From Allosalinactinospora lopnorensis (GTDB lineage: Bacteria; Actinomycetota; Actinomycetes; Streptosporangiales; Streptosporangiaceae), in NCBI RefSeq assembly GCF_000981225.1, contig NZ_LAJC01000011.1:1-64000 (forward strand): 64,000 nt of DNA, read 5' to 3'. The translations under genes were made by a program, and so were the position numbers. Below, piece by piece: positions 36,071 to 45,041 of the stretch (positions are counted from its first letter, which is position 1; each line of letters begins with the position of its first letter). Below the pieces are notes generated by a model, which worked only from the letters and a program-made list of their open reading frames with translations, was not told the DNA's origin and did not search any database.

Positions 36071-36877
36071 TCACTCGTCCCGGGCCGCGGCGCGCACGCC
36101 GTCGTACCAGCGGAGGACCCGGCGCTCGACCTGGACGAACAGCGTCGAAAGGGTGACGCCGATCAGTCCCAGCAGCACGATCCCGCTCCACATCTCCGGG
36201 ATGGCGAAGCTCCGCTGGAACTGCACGATGCTGAACCCCAGTCCGCTGGTGGTCGCGAACATCTCGCTGATGACCATCAGGATGATCGCGATGGCCAGTG
36301 CCTGCCGCAGCCCGGCCATGATCTGCGGACTCGCGGAGCGCAGCACCAGGGTGGTCAGCCAGCGCCGCCCGCGGACTCCGTAGCACCGGCAGGTGTCGGC
36401 GAGCACCGGGTCGACGCTGCGCACCCCCTCTATGGTGTTCAGCAGGATCGGCCAAATGCACCCGGAGACGATGAGCGCCACCTTCATCGGGGTGTTCACG
36501 CCCACGAGCAGCATGAGCAGCGGCACCAGGACGGGCGGCGGGATCGCCCGGAAGAACTCCAGCACCGGTTCGGCCGTGGCGCGCATGCGGGAGGAGAGCC
36601 CCAGGACGACACCGAGCGTCGTCCCCAGGACCGCGGCCAGCGCGTAGCCGGTCAGCAGCAGTCCGACGCTCGGCAGCACGTCGACGAAGAACCGCTCGGA
36701 GAACCACACCTCGACGAAGGTGGCCGCGATCTCGCCGGGGGTGGTCATGTAGTAGCTGGCGGAGGCGCTGCTGTACCACCACCACAGCAGGATCAGCAGC
36801 ACCGGCAGCAGGAACAGCTGGGTAAGGCGGACCGCGCCGCGGCGGGTGATGCGCACGGTCCTGATCACCAGAGTCAT
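36071..36877 (-). CDS. ABC transporter permease (NitT/TauT type)
   Basis: A 268-residue permease with six predicted helices and the EAA loop (DTCRCYGVRGRRWLTTLVLR, then ASPQIMAGLRQALAIAI). The first helix is FLLPVLLILLWWWY. Its start overlaps the stop of the other permease by four bases. Heteromeric pairing with the 36874-37737 product is expected. Belongs to the importer of the aryl-glyoxylate decarboxylase operon. Confidence 0.9.
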   Translation of the reverse strand: MTLVIRTVRITRRGAVRLTQLFLLPVLLILLWWWYSSASASYYMTTPGEIAATFVEVWFSERFFVDVLPSVGLLLTGYALAAVLGTTLGVVLGLSSRMRATAEPVLEFFRAIPPPVLVPLLMLLVGVNTPMKVALIVSGCIWPILLNTIEGVRSVDPVLADTCRCYGVRGRRWLTTLVLRSASPQIMAGLRQALAIAIILMVISEMFATTSGLGFSIVQFQRSFAIPEMWSGIVLLGLIGVTLSTLFVQVERRVLRWYDGVRAAARDE

Positions 36878-37737
36878 GCCGCGATCTCCCCTCGCACCGA
36901 TGTGTGCCAGTGCAGGACGCGGCGCTCCAGCGCCCGCACCCCGACGTTTACGAGGACGCCGATGGCGCCGGTCGCGACGATCAGCGCGTAGACCAGGGCC
37001 GTGGCGCCGCCGGACTGGGCCACGGCGATCTCCTGGCCCAGCCCCGGGCTGCCGATGGTGAGCTGCGCGGTCACGGCCAGGATGAGCGCCACGGCCGCGC
37101 CCAGCCGCACGCCGGTGAGCACGTAGGGCAGCGCGGAGGGCCAGACGACGTAGCGGATCCGGGCCAGGCGGCCCAGGCCGTAGGAGCGGGCGGTCTGGTC
37201 GGCCACGGGGTCGACGTCGGCCACACCGTAGAGCACCTGGATGTAGATCTGCCAGAACGACGCGTAGACCACGAGCAGCAGGGTGGACCGGATGTCGGTC
37301 CCGTATAGCAGGATCGCGAGCGGGATGAGCGCCACGGAGGGAATGGGGCGCAGGAACTCGACCGTGGAGGCGGTGAAGGTCCGCAGGGCGGGGACCGAGC
37401 CCACGACGAAGCCGAGGGTCACGGCCGCGGTGAAGGCGATGGCCAGTCCCAGACCCCAGCCGGCGAGGGTGTCGCCGACCGCCACCCAGAAACCGGCGAC
37501 CAGCAGCCGCTCCCCGAGCGTGGTCAGGACCTCCGAGGCGGGTGGCAGATAGGTGGCGGAGACGGCCCCTGTACGGGGCGCGATCTCCCAGAGCAGTAGG
37601 AAGCAGGCGGAGCCGGCGATTCCCAGGAGCGCGTTGCTCCCGAACGGGAAGGCGGCCCCCGGCCCGCGCACCCGCCCCTCCGCCGGTCTCTGCGAGCCGG
37701 TGGTGGGGCGAGCGGTGTCCGTGGTGGGTGTGGTCAT
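36874..37737 (-). CDS. ABC transporter permease (NitT/TauT type)
   Basis: A 287-residue permease. After a 35-residue disordered head it has six helices and the EAA loop (QTARSYGLGRLARIRYVVWP, then SALPYVLTGVRLGAAVALIL). ATG 37737 begins five bases after the stop of the binding-protein gene, so the order on the minus strand is lipoprotein, permease, permease, ATPase, decarboxylase. Confidence 0.9.
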   Translation of the reverse strand: MTTPTTDTARPTTGSQRPAEGRVRGPGAAFPFGSNALLGIAGSACFLLLWEIAPRTGAVSATYLPPASEVLTTLGERLLVAGFWVAVGDTLAGWGLGLAIAFTAAVTLGFVVGSVPALRTFTASTVEFLRPIPSVALIPLAILLYGTDIRSTLLLVVYASFWQIYIQVLYGVADVDPVADQTARSYGLGRLARIRYVVWPSALPYVLTGVRLGAAVALILAVTAQLTIGSPGLGQEIAVAQSGGATALVYALIVATGAIGVLVNVGVRALERRVLHWHTSVRGEIAA

Positions 37738-37742
37738 GGCGT

Positions 37743-38687
37743 TCACTGGAACAATTGGTCCAAGTCGGGTTCGTTGTCGATAAGACCGTCCTCCACCATC
37801 AGCTCGCCGATCACCTCGGCGGATTCGGGGTCCGGCTCGCTGGGGAAGGTCGGCAGCCGGATCTCCTCGATGAGCTGTTCGTCCATCTCGGTGTAGTTGA
37901 GGAGGATGCGGCGCACCTCTTCGGGGTGGCTGTCGGCGTAGGTGAGCGATTCCTGCATCGCCACATGGAAGGACTCCACGAGTTCGGGATCCTCGGCGAT
38001 GACCTGCTCGGTGGTGAAGTAGGAGGCGACGGAGAGCGTCTCGTGGGCGTCCACGAAGTTGGAGGCGATCTCCTCGGCACCGTTGTCGAGCGCCGTGGTG
38101 AGGAACGGCTCCACCACCCACGCCGCGTCCACCTGGCCGTTCTCCAGCGCCGCCGGCATGTCGGGGAAGGGCAGTTCGGAGAACTCGACGCCGGCGGGGT
38201 CGCCGCCGTCCTCGCGGACGGAGTTGCGCACGGTCGTGTCGCCGATGTTCTGCAGGTTGTTCACCGCGACCTCCTTGCCGGCGAGGTCCGCCGGACCGGA
38301 GATGTCGCTGTCCTCGGGTACCACGATGCCGCCGAAGTCATTGCCGTCCTCGCCCGTGGTGGTCACGCCGTTGCTGACGATCTTCACCGGCAGATCCTGA
38401 TCATGGGCGAGGATCAGGGAGGTGATGTTGCCGAAGGCGAAGTCGAAGTCGCCGCTGACGACTCCGGGGATCGCCTCCGCGCCGCCGCCGGTGTTCTCGA
38501 TCTCGACTTCGAGGCCGTGGTCGGCGAAGAAACCCTGTTCCACACCGAGGTGCAGGGGCGCGATGTCGACGATGGGAAGCGCGCCGACGGTAATGGCCTC
38601 GGGGCCCTCCTCCTCAGAGTTTCCGCCGCAGGCCGAGGCTGAGGCGAGGACCGTGACACCGGCAATAGCGAGGATCTTTCGACGCAT
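37743..38687 (-). CDS. Substrate-binding lipoprotein of the importer (SsuA/NMT1-like)
   Basis: A 314-residue binding protein with a lipoprotein signal ending at C20 (ASASACGG). The mature part has the NMT1/SsuA fold signature: VDIAPLHLGVEQGFFADHGL, SGDFDFAFGN, and NNLQNIGDTTVRNSVR. It captures a small anion outside the membrane for the two permeases. It is a close paralog of the orphan binding protein at 41832, sharing DAAWVVEPF and the IGDTTVR stretch. Start MRRKILAIAGV. IclR-type half-palindromes lie upstream at 38805-38838 and 39002-39016. Confidence 0.9.
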   Translation of the reverse strand: MRRKILAIAGVTVLASASACGGNSEEEGPEAITVGALPIVDIAPLHLGVEQGFFADHGLEVEIENTGGGAEAIPGVVSGDFDFAFGNITSLILAHDQDLPVKIVSNGVTTTGEDGNDFGGIVVPEDSDISGPADLAGKEVAVNNLQNIGDTTVRNSVREDGGDPAGVEFSELPFPDMPAALENGQVDAAWVVEPFLTTALDNGAEEIASNFVDAHETLSVASYFTTEQVIAEDPELVESFHVAMQESLTYADSHPEEVRRILLNYTEMDEQLIEEIRLPTFPSEPDPESAEVIGELMVEDGLIDNEPDLDQLFQ

Positions 38688-39099
38688 CTAGGGGTCTCCT
38701 GTTGAAGGGGAGTGAAGATCGGGAGCGTGGCTGGGTTTCGAGGTGGCCGTTTCGAGCGCGAGTGCGCCGAACCCGTGTTTGGAGTCCGCACCGGCACACG
38801 CGCTATTCGTATGACGCACGGTAATCCCGGGCGCGAACATGACCGGTCACCGCATTTTCCTCGACCCGGCGCATAACCCTATCGGTCGCCTTCCCTCCCT
38901 CTAAAGCACGGGTATCGCTGTTCTTTGTGCTGGATTCACCTCCGGCGGCGCCTCTCCGGTGTTCGAACGGCGCCCTTTACCGAATCGGCAGCCGCCGACA
39001 TGTGCGGTATGAGAACAGAGGTCGGAGCGGAACGCGGACCGTCCGGCACCGGCGCGCACCGTCCGGCGACGCGTCCCACTCCAATGGCGCGCCGGCCGT
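38688..39099. promoter_or_regulatory. Promoter region of the importer operon with IclR-type boxes
   Basis: No gene. Boxes matching the local RTKC-N7-GAAC pattern are at 38805-38819 (ATTC-N7-GCAC), 38824-38838 (ATCC-N7-GAAC), which are again 19 bases apart, and 39002-39016 (GTGC-N7-GAAC). The last shares the 13-base string CGGTATGAGAACA with the region in front of the IclR gene (43064-43076). Confidence 0.55.
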
Positions 39100-40230
39100 T
39101 CATCCCCAGACCTCTTCGGCGGTCTCCACGATCAGCCGCAGTTTGGCGACCTGCTCGTCGTGGGTGAGGTCGTTGCCCTCGAAAGTGCTGGAGAAACCGC
39201 ATTGCGGTGCCAGGCAGAGCTGCTCAAGCGGAATGTACTCGCTCGCCTCGTCAATGCGGCGTTTCAGGTCGTCCTTCTTCTCCAACTCCCCCTTCTTGGT
39301 GGTGACCAGACCGAGGACGACGTACTTGCCCTTGGGGACGAAGCGCAGCGGCGCGAACCCGCCGGAGCGGGCGTCGTCGAACTCCATGAAGAACCCGTCC
39401 ACGTTGAGCGTGTTGAAGAGTTCCTCGGCCACGAAGTCGTAGCCGCCTTCGGCGACCCAGGACGAGCGGAAGTTGCCCCGGCACATGTGCGTGGTGACCC
39501 GCAGTCCCTCGGGGCGGTCGGCGAGTGCGGCGTTGAGCTGGCGGATGTAGCGCAGGTGGATGCTGTCGCCGTTGTCGCCGCGCTCGTCCATCATGGCGCG
39601 CTGCTTCGGGTCGTTCAGGTAGGCCAGGCTCGTGTCGTCGAGCTGCAGATAGGTGCAGCCCAGCTCGGAGATCCGGCGCACCTGCTCGGCGTAGGCGCGG
39701 GAGAGGTCGGCCCAGAACCCCTCGGTGTCGGGGTAGACCTCGGGGTCGATGGAGGCCTGGCCGCCCCGGTAGTGCACCATGCTCGGAGACGGGATCGTCA
39801 GCTTCGGGGTGGCCGTGGTGACCGTGTCCCGCAGGAACGAAAACGCCTCGCCGAAGATCGTGTGCCCGAGCCCGATCTTGCCGTCCACGCGCAGGGCGGC
39901 CGGTGTGAACTCGATGTCGCCCTGCTCGTTGTGGAAGGTCACCCGCATCTCGTCCTGAGCGCGGGAGACCCCTTCGAGCTGGTAGATGAAGTCCATGTGC
40001 CAGGAGGAGCGCCGAAACTCCCCGTCGGTGGCCGACTGCAGGCCGACCGACTCCTGCATGCGTACGACATCGCGGATGGCGTCGTCCTCGATCCGGCGCA
40101 GATCGTCGTCGCCGATCCGGCCCTCGGCGTGTTCGGCACGGGCCTCGAGCAGGTTGCGGGGCCGCAGCAGGCTTCCCACATGGTCGGCGCGGAAGGGCGG
40201 CACGGTGCGTCGGCTGGTGTGCTCGGTCAT
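39100..40230 (-). CDS. MetE C-domain-like zinc methyl/alkyltransferase
   Basis: A 376-residue TIM-barrel protein of the cobalamin-independent methionine synthase II family. Zinc ligands H248 and C250 (TTHMCRGN) and C344 (LAPQCGFSS) are in place, and D199 lies in LQLDDTSLAY. It lacks the N-terminal half of true MetE, so it is unlikely to use polyglutamyl-folate for methionine synthesis by itself. The same size and motif set occur in epoxyalkane:coenzyme M transferase and in small thiol alkyltransferases. It is the last gene of an operon with a binding protein and an aldehyde dehydrogenase, so an alkyl-transfer step on an aromatic or sulfur compound is inferred. Confidence 0.8.
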   Translation of the reverse strand: MTEHTSRRTVPPFRADHVGSLLRPRNLLEARAEHAEGRIGDDDLRRIEDDAIRDVVRMQESVGLQSATDGEFRRSSWHMDFIYQLEGVSRAQDEMRVTFHNEQGDIEFTPAALRVDGKIGLGHTIFGEAFSFLRDTVTTATPKLTIPSPSMVHYRGGQASIDPEVYPDTEGFWADLSRAYAEQVRRISELGCTYLQLDDTSLAYLNDPKQRAMMDERGDNGDSIHLRYIRQLNAALADRPEGLRVTTHMCRGNFRSSWVAEGGYDFVAEELFNTLNVDGFFMEFDDARSGGFAPLRFVPKGKYVVLGLVTTKKGELEKKDDLKRRIDEASEYIPLEQLCLAPQCGFSSTFEGNDLTHDEQVAKLRLIVETAEEVWG

Positions 40231-40289
40231 GGTGTTCCAGGTTCTCCTCGCGTTCGGAGTGCAGAGGTGCGGGATTCGTCCGGACGGCT

Positions 40290-41750
40290 TCAGAACGGGT
40301 AGCGGGCCACGTCGGCCTGCATCGTCACCCACTGGGTCTCGGTGAACGCTTCGATGTTGGCGCGGGTGCCGCCGAAGCGGGATCCGGTACCGGAGTCGCC
40401 GACCCCACCGAATGGGGCGACCGCCTCGTCGTCGACGGTCTGGTCGTTGATGTGCACGATGCCGCTCGGGATGCGGTCGGCGATCTCCATGCCGCGCATC
40501 GGGTTGGCGGTCAGGATGCCCAGGGACAGCCCGTACGGGCTCGCCTTCGCGATGTCGGCGATGTCGTCCACCGAGGAGACCCGCATCACCGGCGCCACCG
40601 GCCCGAAAACCTCGTCGGCGTAGGCGGGGGCGTCCATGGTCACCCTGTCGAGCACCGTGGGCCGGTAGAACAGCTCCTCGTAAGTGCCCCCCGCGACCAG
40701 CTTCGCCCCGGCGTCCACGCTGGTGGTGACCATGGAGTGCACCTTGTCGCGCTGGCCGGCGTCGATGAGCGGTCCGAGCGCGACCTCGTCCCTGTCCGGG
40801 TCCCCGACCGGCAGGGCATCGGCCTTGGCGGCGAGCTTCTCGACGTACTCGTCGGCGATCCGCTCGTGCACCAGGTGCCGCCCGGCCGTCATGCAGATCT
40901 GGCCCTGGTGCAGGAAAGAGCCCCAGGCACCGGTCGACACGGCCGCGTCGAGGTCGACATCGTCCAGGATGACCAGCGGTGAGTTGCCGCCGAGCTCCAG
41001 GTGCACACGCTTGAGATAGCGCCCGGCGGCCTCGCCCACCTTGCGGCCCACGGCGCTGGAGCCGGTGAAGGAGATGACCCGCACGTTGGGGTCGGCCACC
41101 AGCTGCTCGCCGGCCTCGATGCCGCCCGGAAGCATCTGGAACACCCCTTCGGGCACGCCGGCCCGCCGGAACACCTCGGCGAGAACGGCTCCGCCGCAGA
41201 CCGCCGTGCGCGGGTCCGGCTTGAGCAGCACCGCGTTGCCCACAGCCAGCGCCGGGGCGACCGAGCGGGTACTGAGAATGAGCGGGGCGTTGAACGGGGC
41301 GATGACGCCGACGACACCGGCCGGCACCTGCCGGGCGAAGCTCAGCCTCGGCTTCCCGGTGCGCAGCACCTCGCCATAGGGCTGGGAGGCCAGCGCCGCC
41401 GCCTCGTAGCACTCGGCCGCGGCGACGTGCACCTGGAAGCCGGCCATGCCCGGGGCCGCACCGCTCTCGCGGCGCAGCCAGGCCATGATCTCGTCGCCGT
41501 TCTCCTCCAGCAGCGCACCCGCCCGGCGCAGGACGGCGGCACGTTCCTCGAAGGAGGTGTCGGCCCAGCCCCGCTGGGCGGCGGCGGCGCGTTCGGCGGC
41601 CGCGCTGATGTCCTCGGCGTTGGCCGAGCCGGCGCGGCCGATCTCGGCACCCGTGGCCGGGGAGACCACCGGGGCGTCACCGCCGGCGGCGGGCGTCCAG
41701 CGGCCGGTGAAAACCGCGGCGGACCACGAATCGGTTTCGAATAGGCTCAC
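40290..41750 (-). CDS. Aldehyde dehydrogenase (benzaldehyde dehydrogenase type)
   Basis: A 486-residue ALDH. Key elements: VIAPFNAPLILSTRSVAPAL, general base Glu in HLELGGNSPLVI, nucleophile Cys in LHQGQICMTAGR, and FGGVGDSGTGSRFGGTRANI. The GQICM active site and NAPL motif are those of vanillin/benzaldehyde-type dehydrogenases. It is well placed to oxidise the aldehyde produced by the MdlC-like enzyme to 4-hydroxybenzoate or benzoate. GTG 41750 follows a GAGGA site. It lies 80 bases after the binding-protein gene and 59 before the MetE-like gene. Confidence 0.88.
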   Translation of the reverse strand: MSLFETDSWSAAVFTGRWTPAAGGDAPVVSPATGAEIGRAGSANAEDISAAAERAAAAQRGWADTSFEERAAVLRRAGALLEENGDEIMAWLRRESGAAPGMAGFQVHVAAAECYEAAALASQPYGEVLRTGKPRLSFARQVPAGVVGVIAPFNAPLILSTRSVAPALAVGNAVLLKPDPRTAVCGGAVLAEVFRRAGVPEGVFQMLPGGIEAGEQLVADPNVRVISFTGSSAVGRKVGEAAGRYLKRVHLELGGNSPLVILDDVDLDAAVSTGAWGSFLHQGQICMTAGRHLVHERIADEYVEKLAAKADALPVGDPDRDEVALGPLIDAGQRDKVHSMVTTSVDAGAKLVAGGTYEELFYRPTVLDRVTMDAPAYADEVFGPVAPVMRVSSVDDIADIAKASPYGLSLGILTANPMRGMEIADRIPSGIVHINDQTVDDEAVAPFGGVGDSGTGSRFGGTRANIEAFTETQWVTMQADVARYPF

Positions 41751-41831
41751 GATGTCCTCGTCTTCCTCCTGTGTGACCGGGGAGCGCCGACCGCCGCGAC
41801 AGCGGGTCGGCTCCACCCGCCGCTCCAGCGC

Positions 41832-42785
41832 TTACCGGTACAGCTCGTTCAGGTCCGGGATTTCGTCGATGAGCCCATCCTGGTGCATCAGCTCCGCCAT
41901 GGTCTCGACCGATTCGCGGTTGACCTCCTCCGGCCAGGCCGGCAGCCGGACCTCCCCGGCGAGGTCCTCGTCCATCTCGGTGTAGGTGCCCATGATCTCG
42001 CGCACCTCGTCGGGGTTCTCCGCGGCGTAGGCCAGCGACTCCTCCAGGGCCGCGGTGAGCCGGTCGACGAGCTCCGGGTCCTGGGCGATGACCTCCTCGG
42101 AGGTGAAGTAGGTGGCGACCGTGAGCTCGGGATGGCCGTCGGCGAAGTTGGAGGCGATCTCACGGTGCCCGTCCTCCAGCGCCATCGAGACGAAGGGTTC
42201 GACCACCCACGCGGCGTCGATCTCCTCCTTCTCGACCGCCGCGGACATGTCCGGCAGTCCCATCTCGACGAACTCGACCTGGCTCGGGTCGCCGCCGTCC
42301 TTGCGCACCGAGGCCCGGACGGTGGTGTCGCCGATGTTCTGCAGGTTGTTCGCCGAAACCGTGGCGCCTTCCAGATCGGCCGCGCTCTCGATCGGGCTGT
42401 CCTCCTTCACGACAACGGCGCTGAAGTCGGCGCCCTGCTCGCCCGTGGTGGCCACCCCGTTGGAGATGATCTGCAGCGGCAGCCCCTGCTCCCGGGCGAT
42501 GATCAGGGAGACGACGTTGCCGAAGGCGAAGTCGAGGTCGCCGCTCACCACCCCGGGAATCGACGCGGCGCCGCCCGAGCCGACTTCCAGGTTCAGGTCG
42601 ATGCCGCGCTCCTCGAAGAACCCCTGCTGGTCACCGAGGTAAATCGGTGCGACGTCCACGATGGCGATGACGCCGGCGGTGACCTCCTGGAGCCCCCCGT
42701 CCTCACCGTCCTGGTCGCCTCCCCCGCACCCTGATGCCGCGATGAGGGACAGGACTCCGGCGATCGAAAGGATTCGTCGGCGCAT
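41832..42785 (-). CDS. Orphan substrate-binding lipoprotein, paralog of the importer's
   Basis: A 317-residue lipoprotein (signal ends at C20 in IAASGCGGG) of the SsuA/NMT1 family. It is colinear with the protein at 37743: VDVAPIYLGDQQGFFEERGI, GDLDFAFGN, NNLQNIGDTTVRASVRKDGG, DAAWVVEPF. No permease or ATPase is in its operon, so it may feed a second ligand into the same membrane complex. A pair of IclR-type boxes lies 90-125 bases before its start. Confidence 0.9.
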   Translation of the reverse strand: MRRRILSIAGVLSLIAASGCGGGDQDGEDGGLQEVTAGVIAIVDVAPIYLGDQQGFFEERGIDLNLEVGSGGAASIPGVVSGDLDFAFGNVVSLIIAREQGLPLQIISNGVATTGEQGADFSAVVVKEDSPIESAADLEGATVSANNLQNIGDTTVRASVRKDGGDPSQVEFVEMGLPDMSAAVEKEEIDAAWVVEPFVSMALEDGHREIASNFADGHPELTVATYFTSEEVIAQDPELVDRLTAALEESLAYAAENPDEVREIMGTYTEMDEDLAGEVRLPAWPEEVNRESVETMAELMHQDGLIDEIPDLNELYR

Positions 42786-43217
42786 GGTGATTCTCCTCGG
42801 TCAGGTAATGGCCAGGGGCGGATCGGCGCCAGCGCCGATGGGGGATCCGCCGGAGCCATCCGCCGACGGATCGGTGTGCGTTCTACGAACCTTCGTTCCA
42901 AAAGCGAACTTATGTGAACCCCATCACCTCGTCAACCCTTTCCGGCACCACAGCGGCATTTCATCACTTTTCGCATCTACATTGCAGCGCAGAGTGCATA
43001 ATTCCGCCCTCTTTCCGTCGGTGAACGCACTCGGGATCACTATTCGATCTCACGCCGCTTGTTCGGTATGAGAACATCGACGGAGGACTACGGGGGCCGA
43101 TTCCGGGGAAACGCGCCGCGCGGGCGGCCGGAAGCATCCGGAGCGGCGGCACAGCGGGCGCTGCCCGCACAACACCGCCGGCCCCGGCACCATGCACACT
43201 GACTCCAAAGGTGGACG
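42786..43217. promoter_or_regulatory. Divergent regulatory region of the orphan binding protein and the IclR gene
   Basis: Contains boxes GTGC-N7-GAAC (42876-42890) and GTTC-N7-GAAC (42895-42909), 19 bases apart, facing the binding-protein gene, and GTTC-N7-GAAC (43061-43075), with a weak ATTC half-site 19 bases before it, in front of the IclR gene. No gene is present. Confidence 0.65.
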
Positions 43218-44039
43218 ATGAGCACGGAACTGACCGAGACCGATGCGCAGGCGCGCGGCGAGCATTTCGTACAGTCGCTGGAACGCGGGCTCGCTGTCAT
43301 ACGCGCGTTCACGCCGCAGGCGTCGTCGATGACCCTGAGTGAGGTCGCCCGCGCCACCGGACTAACCCGGGCGGCGGCCCGCCGCTTCCTGCTCACCCTG
43401 GTCGACCTGGGCTACGTTCGCACCGACGGCCGGGCGTTCGCCCTCACTCCCCGTGTGCTGGAGCTGGGCTATGCCTACCTGTCGTCGGCCGGCCTGCCCG
43501 AGGTGGCGCAGCCGCACCTGGAGAGGCTGGCCTCGGAGGTCCGGGAGTCCTCCTCGGTCTCGGTGCTGGACGGGGACGACGTCGTCTACATCGCGCGCGT
43601 CCCCACGTCGCGGATCATGCGGGTGGCGATCAACGTCGGCACGCGCTTCCCGGCCTACGCGACGTCGATGGGCCGGGTGCTCCTCGCCGGCCGCCCCGCC
43701 GACGAGCTCGAGGCCTACCTGAACCGGGTGGAACTGCGGCGGCACACCGCCTACACGCTGTCGACGGTGCCGCGGCTGCGCGCCGAGATCGACCGTGTCC
43801 GCAACCAGGGGTGGGCGATCGTGGACCAGGAGCTGGAGGAGGGACTCCGCTCGGTCGCGACGCCGATCCGGGACCGCGAAGGCAAGGTGGTGGCGGCCGT
43901 GAACGTCTCGGCGCATGCCAGCCGGGCCTCCGTTGAGGACATCCGCCGCGACCTGCTGCCTCCGCTGCTGGCCACAACGGCCCGCATCGAAGCCGATCTG
44001 GAGATCGCGACGCGCGGCCCCGGGGCGCGGGGGGCCTGA
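43218..44039 (+). CDS. pcaR: IclR-family regulator of the beta-ketoadipate pathway (PcaR/PobR type)
   Basis: A 273-residue IclR regulator. The winged helix (FVQSLERGLAVIRAFTPQAS, LSEVARATGLTRAAARRFLL) opens with the FVQSLERGL motif typical of PcaR/PcaU/PobR. The effector domain follows (SSVSVLDGDDVVYIARVPTS, GTRFPAYATSMGRVLLAG, DQELEEGLRSVATPI). It likely senses protocatechuate, 4-hydroxybenzoate or beta-ketoadipate and activates the adjacent pca-pob operon, binding the RTKC-N7-GAAC boxes found in front of that operon, of the two transport operons and of itself. ATG 43218 is preceded by AAAGGTGG. Confidence 0.88.
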   Translation: MSTELTETDAQARGEHFVQSLERGLAVIRAFTPQASSMTLSEVARATGLTRAAARRFLLTLVDLGYVRTDGRAFALTPRVLELGYAYLSSAGLPEVAQPHLERLASEVRESSSVSVLDGDDVVYIARVPTSRIMRVAINVGTRFPAYATSMGRVLLAGRPADELEAYLNRVELRRHTAYTLSTVPRLRAEIDRVRNQGWAIVDQELEEGLRSVATPIRDREGKVVAAVNVSAHASRASVEDIRRDLLPPLLATTARIEADLEIATRGPGARGA

Positions 44040-44160
44040 CGGCCCGCCGGGGGGTTCGGCTGCGGGACCGCGCCGGACCTTCGTTCTACATCATCCGGCC
44101 ATCGGATCAATCTGGGTCTTGACCCGCTGCTCACGGCAGGGCTAACGTCTGGTCACGAAC

Positions 44161-44194
44161 GTTCGCTTTAAGAACGTTTATTCGTCATACGAAC
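44161..44194. promoter_or_regulatory. Tandem IclR-type operator before pcaI
   Basis: Two near-palindromic 15-mers, GTTC-N7-GAAC (44161-44175) and ATTC-N7-GAAC (44180-44194), begin 19 bases apart and end 16 bases before the pcaI start. The reverse complement of the first (GTTCTTAAAGCGAAC) matches the box at 42895-42909 at 13 of 15 positions. Confidence 0.7.
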
Positions 44195-44210
44195 ATAGAT
44201 TGGGGCGCCC

Positions 44211-45041
44211 ATGATCGTGCCGCTGGACGAGGGGATCCGCGAGCTCGTCCACGACGGGGATACGGTCGCGCTCGAAGGTTTCACCCACCTGATCCCGGTC
44301 GCCGCCGGCCACGAGATCATCCGCCAGGGCCTGCGCGATCTCACCCTGGCGCGAATGACCCCCGACATCGTCTACGACCAGATGATCGGCGCGGGCTGCG
44401 CCCGCAAACTGGTGTTCTCCTGGGGCGGGAACCCCGGGGTCGGCTCACTGCACCGCTTCCGCGACGCCGTGCAGAACGGCTGGCCCGCACCCCTGGAGAT
44501 CGAGGAGCACAGCCACGCCGGCATGGCCAACCGGTACGTCGCCGGAGCCTCGGGGATTCCCTTCGCCGTGCTGCGCGGCTACACCGGGACCGACCTCATC
44601 GCGCAGACGCCGGACATCACCACCATCACCTGCCCCTTCACCGGTGAGGAGCTCACAGCGGTCCCCGCGCTCACCCCCGACGTCGCCATCGTGCACGCCC
44701 AGCGCGCCGACCGCGCCGGCAACGTGCAGCTGTGGGGGATCACCGGTGTGCAGAAGGAGGCGGTCCTCGCCTCCCGGCGCGCGCTCGTCACCGTCGAGGA
44801 GGTCGTCGACCGCCTCGATCCGGTGCCCGGTCAGGTGCTGCTGCCCGCACGCGTGGTGACCGCTGTGGCCGAGGCCCCCGGGGGCGCGCGTCCTTCCTAC
44901 GCGCACGGCTACTACGCCCGCGACAACGACGCCTATCAGCAATGGGACGCCGTCAGCCGGGAGCGCGAGACGTTCGAGCAGTGGCTGCGGACCGAAGTGC
45001 GCGGCAACGCGCGACCGGCGCGGGAAGGCGGGAGGACATGA
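44211..45041 (+). CDS. pcaI: 3-oxoadipate CoA-transferase, subunit A
   Basis: A 276-residue CoA-transferase alpha subunit that with PcaJ moves CoA from succinyl-CoA to 3-oxoadipate. It begins directly with the family N-terminus (IRELVHDGDTVALEGFTHLI) and has the GAGCARKLVFSWGGNPGVGS loop and GYTGTDL. It is first in the pca operon, 16 bases after the second operator box. Its stop overlaps the pcaJ start (ATGA). CatI is an equally valid name for the family. Confidence 0.9.
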   Translation: MIVPLDEGIRELVHDGDTVALEGFTHLIPVAAGHEIIRQGLRDLTLARMTPDIVYDQMIGAGCARKLVFSWGGNPGVGSLHRFRDAVQNGWPAPLEIEEHSHAGMANRYVAGASGIPFAVLRGYTGTDLIAQTPDITTITCPFTGEELTAVPALTPDVAIVHAQRADRAGNVQLWGITGVQKEAVLASRRALVTVEEVVDRLDPVPGQVLLPARVVTAVAEAPGGARPSYAHGYYARDNDAYQQWDAVSRERETFEQWLRTEVRGNARPAREGGRT

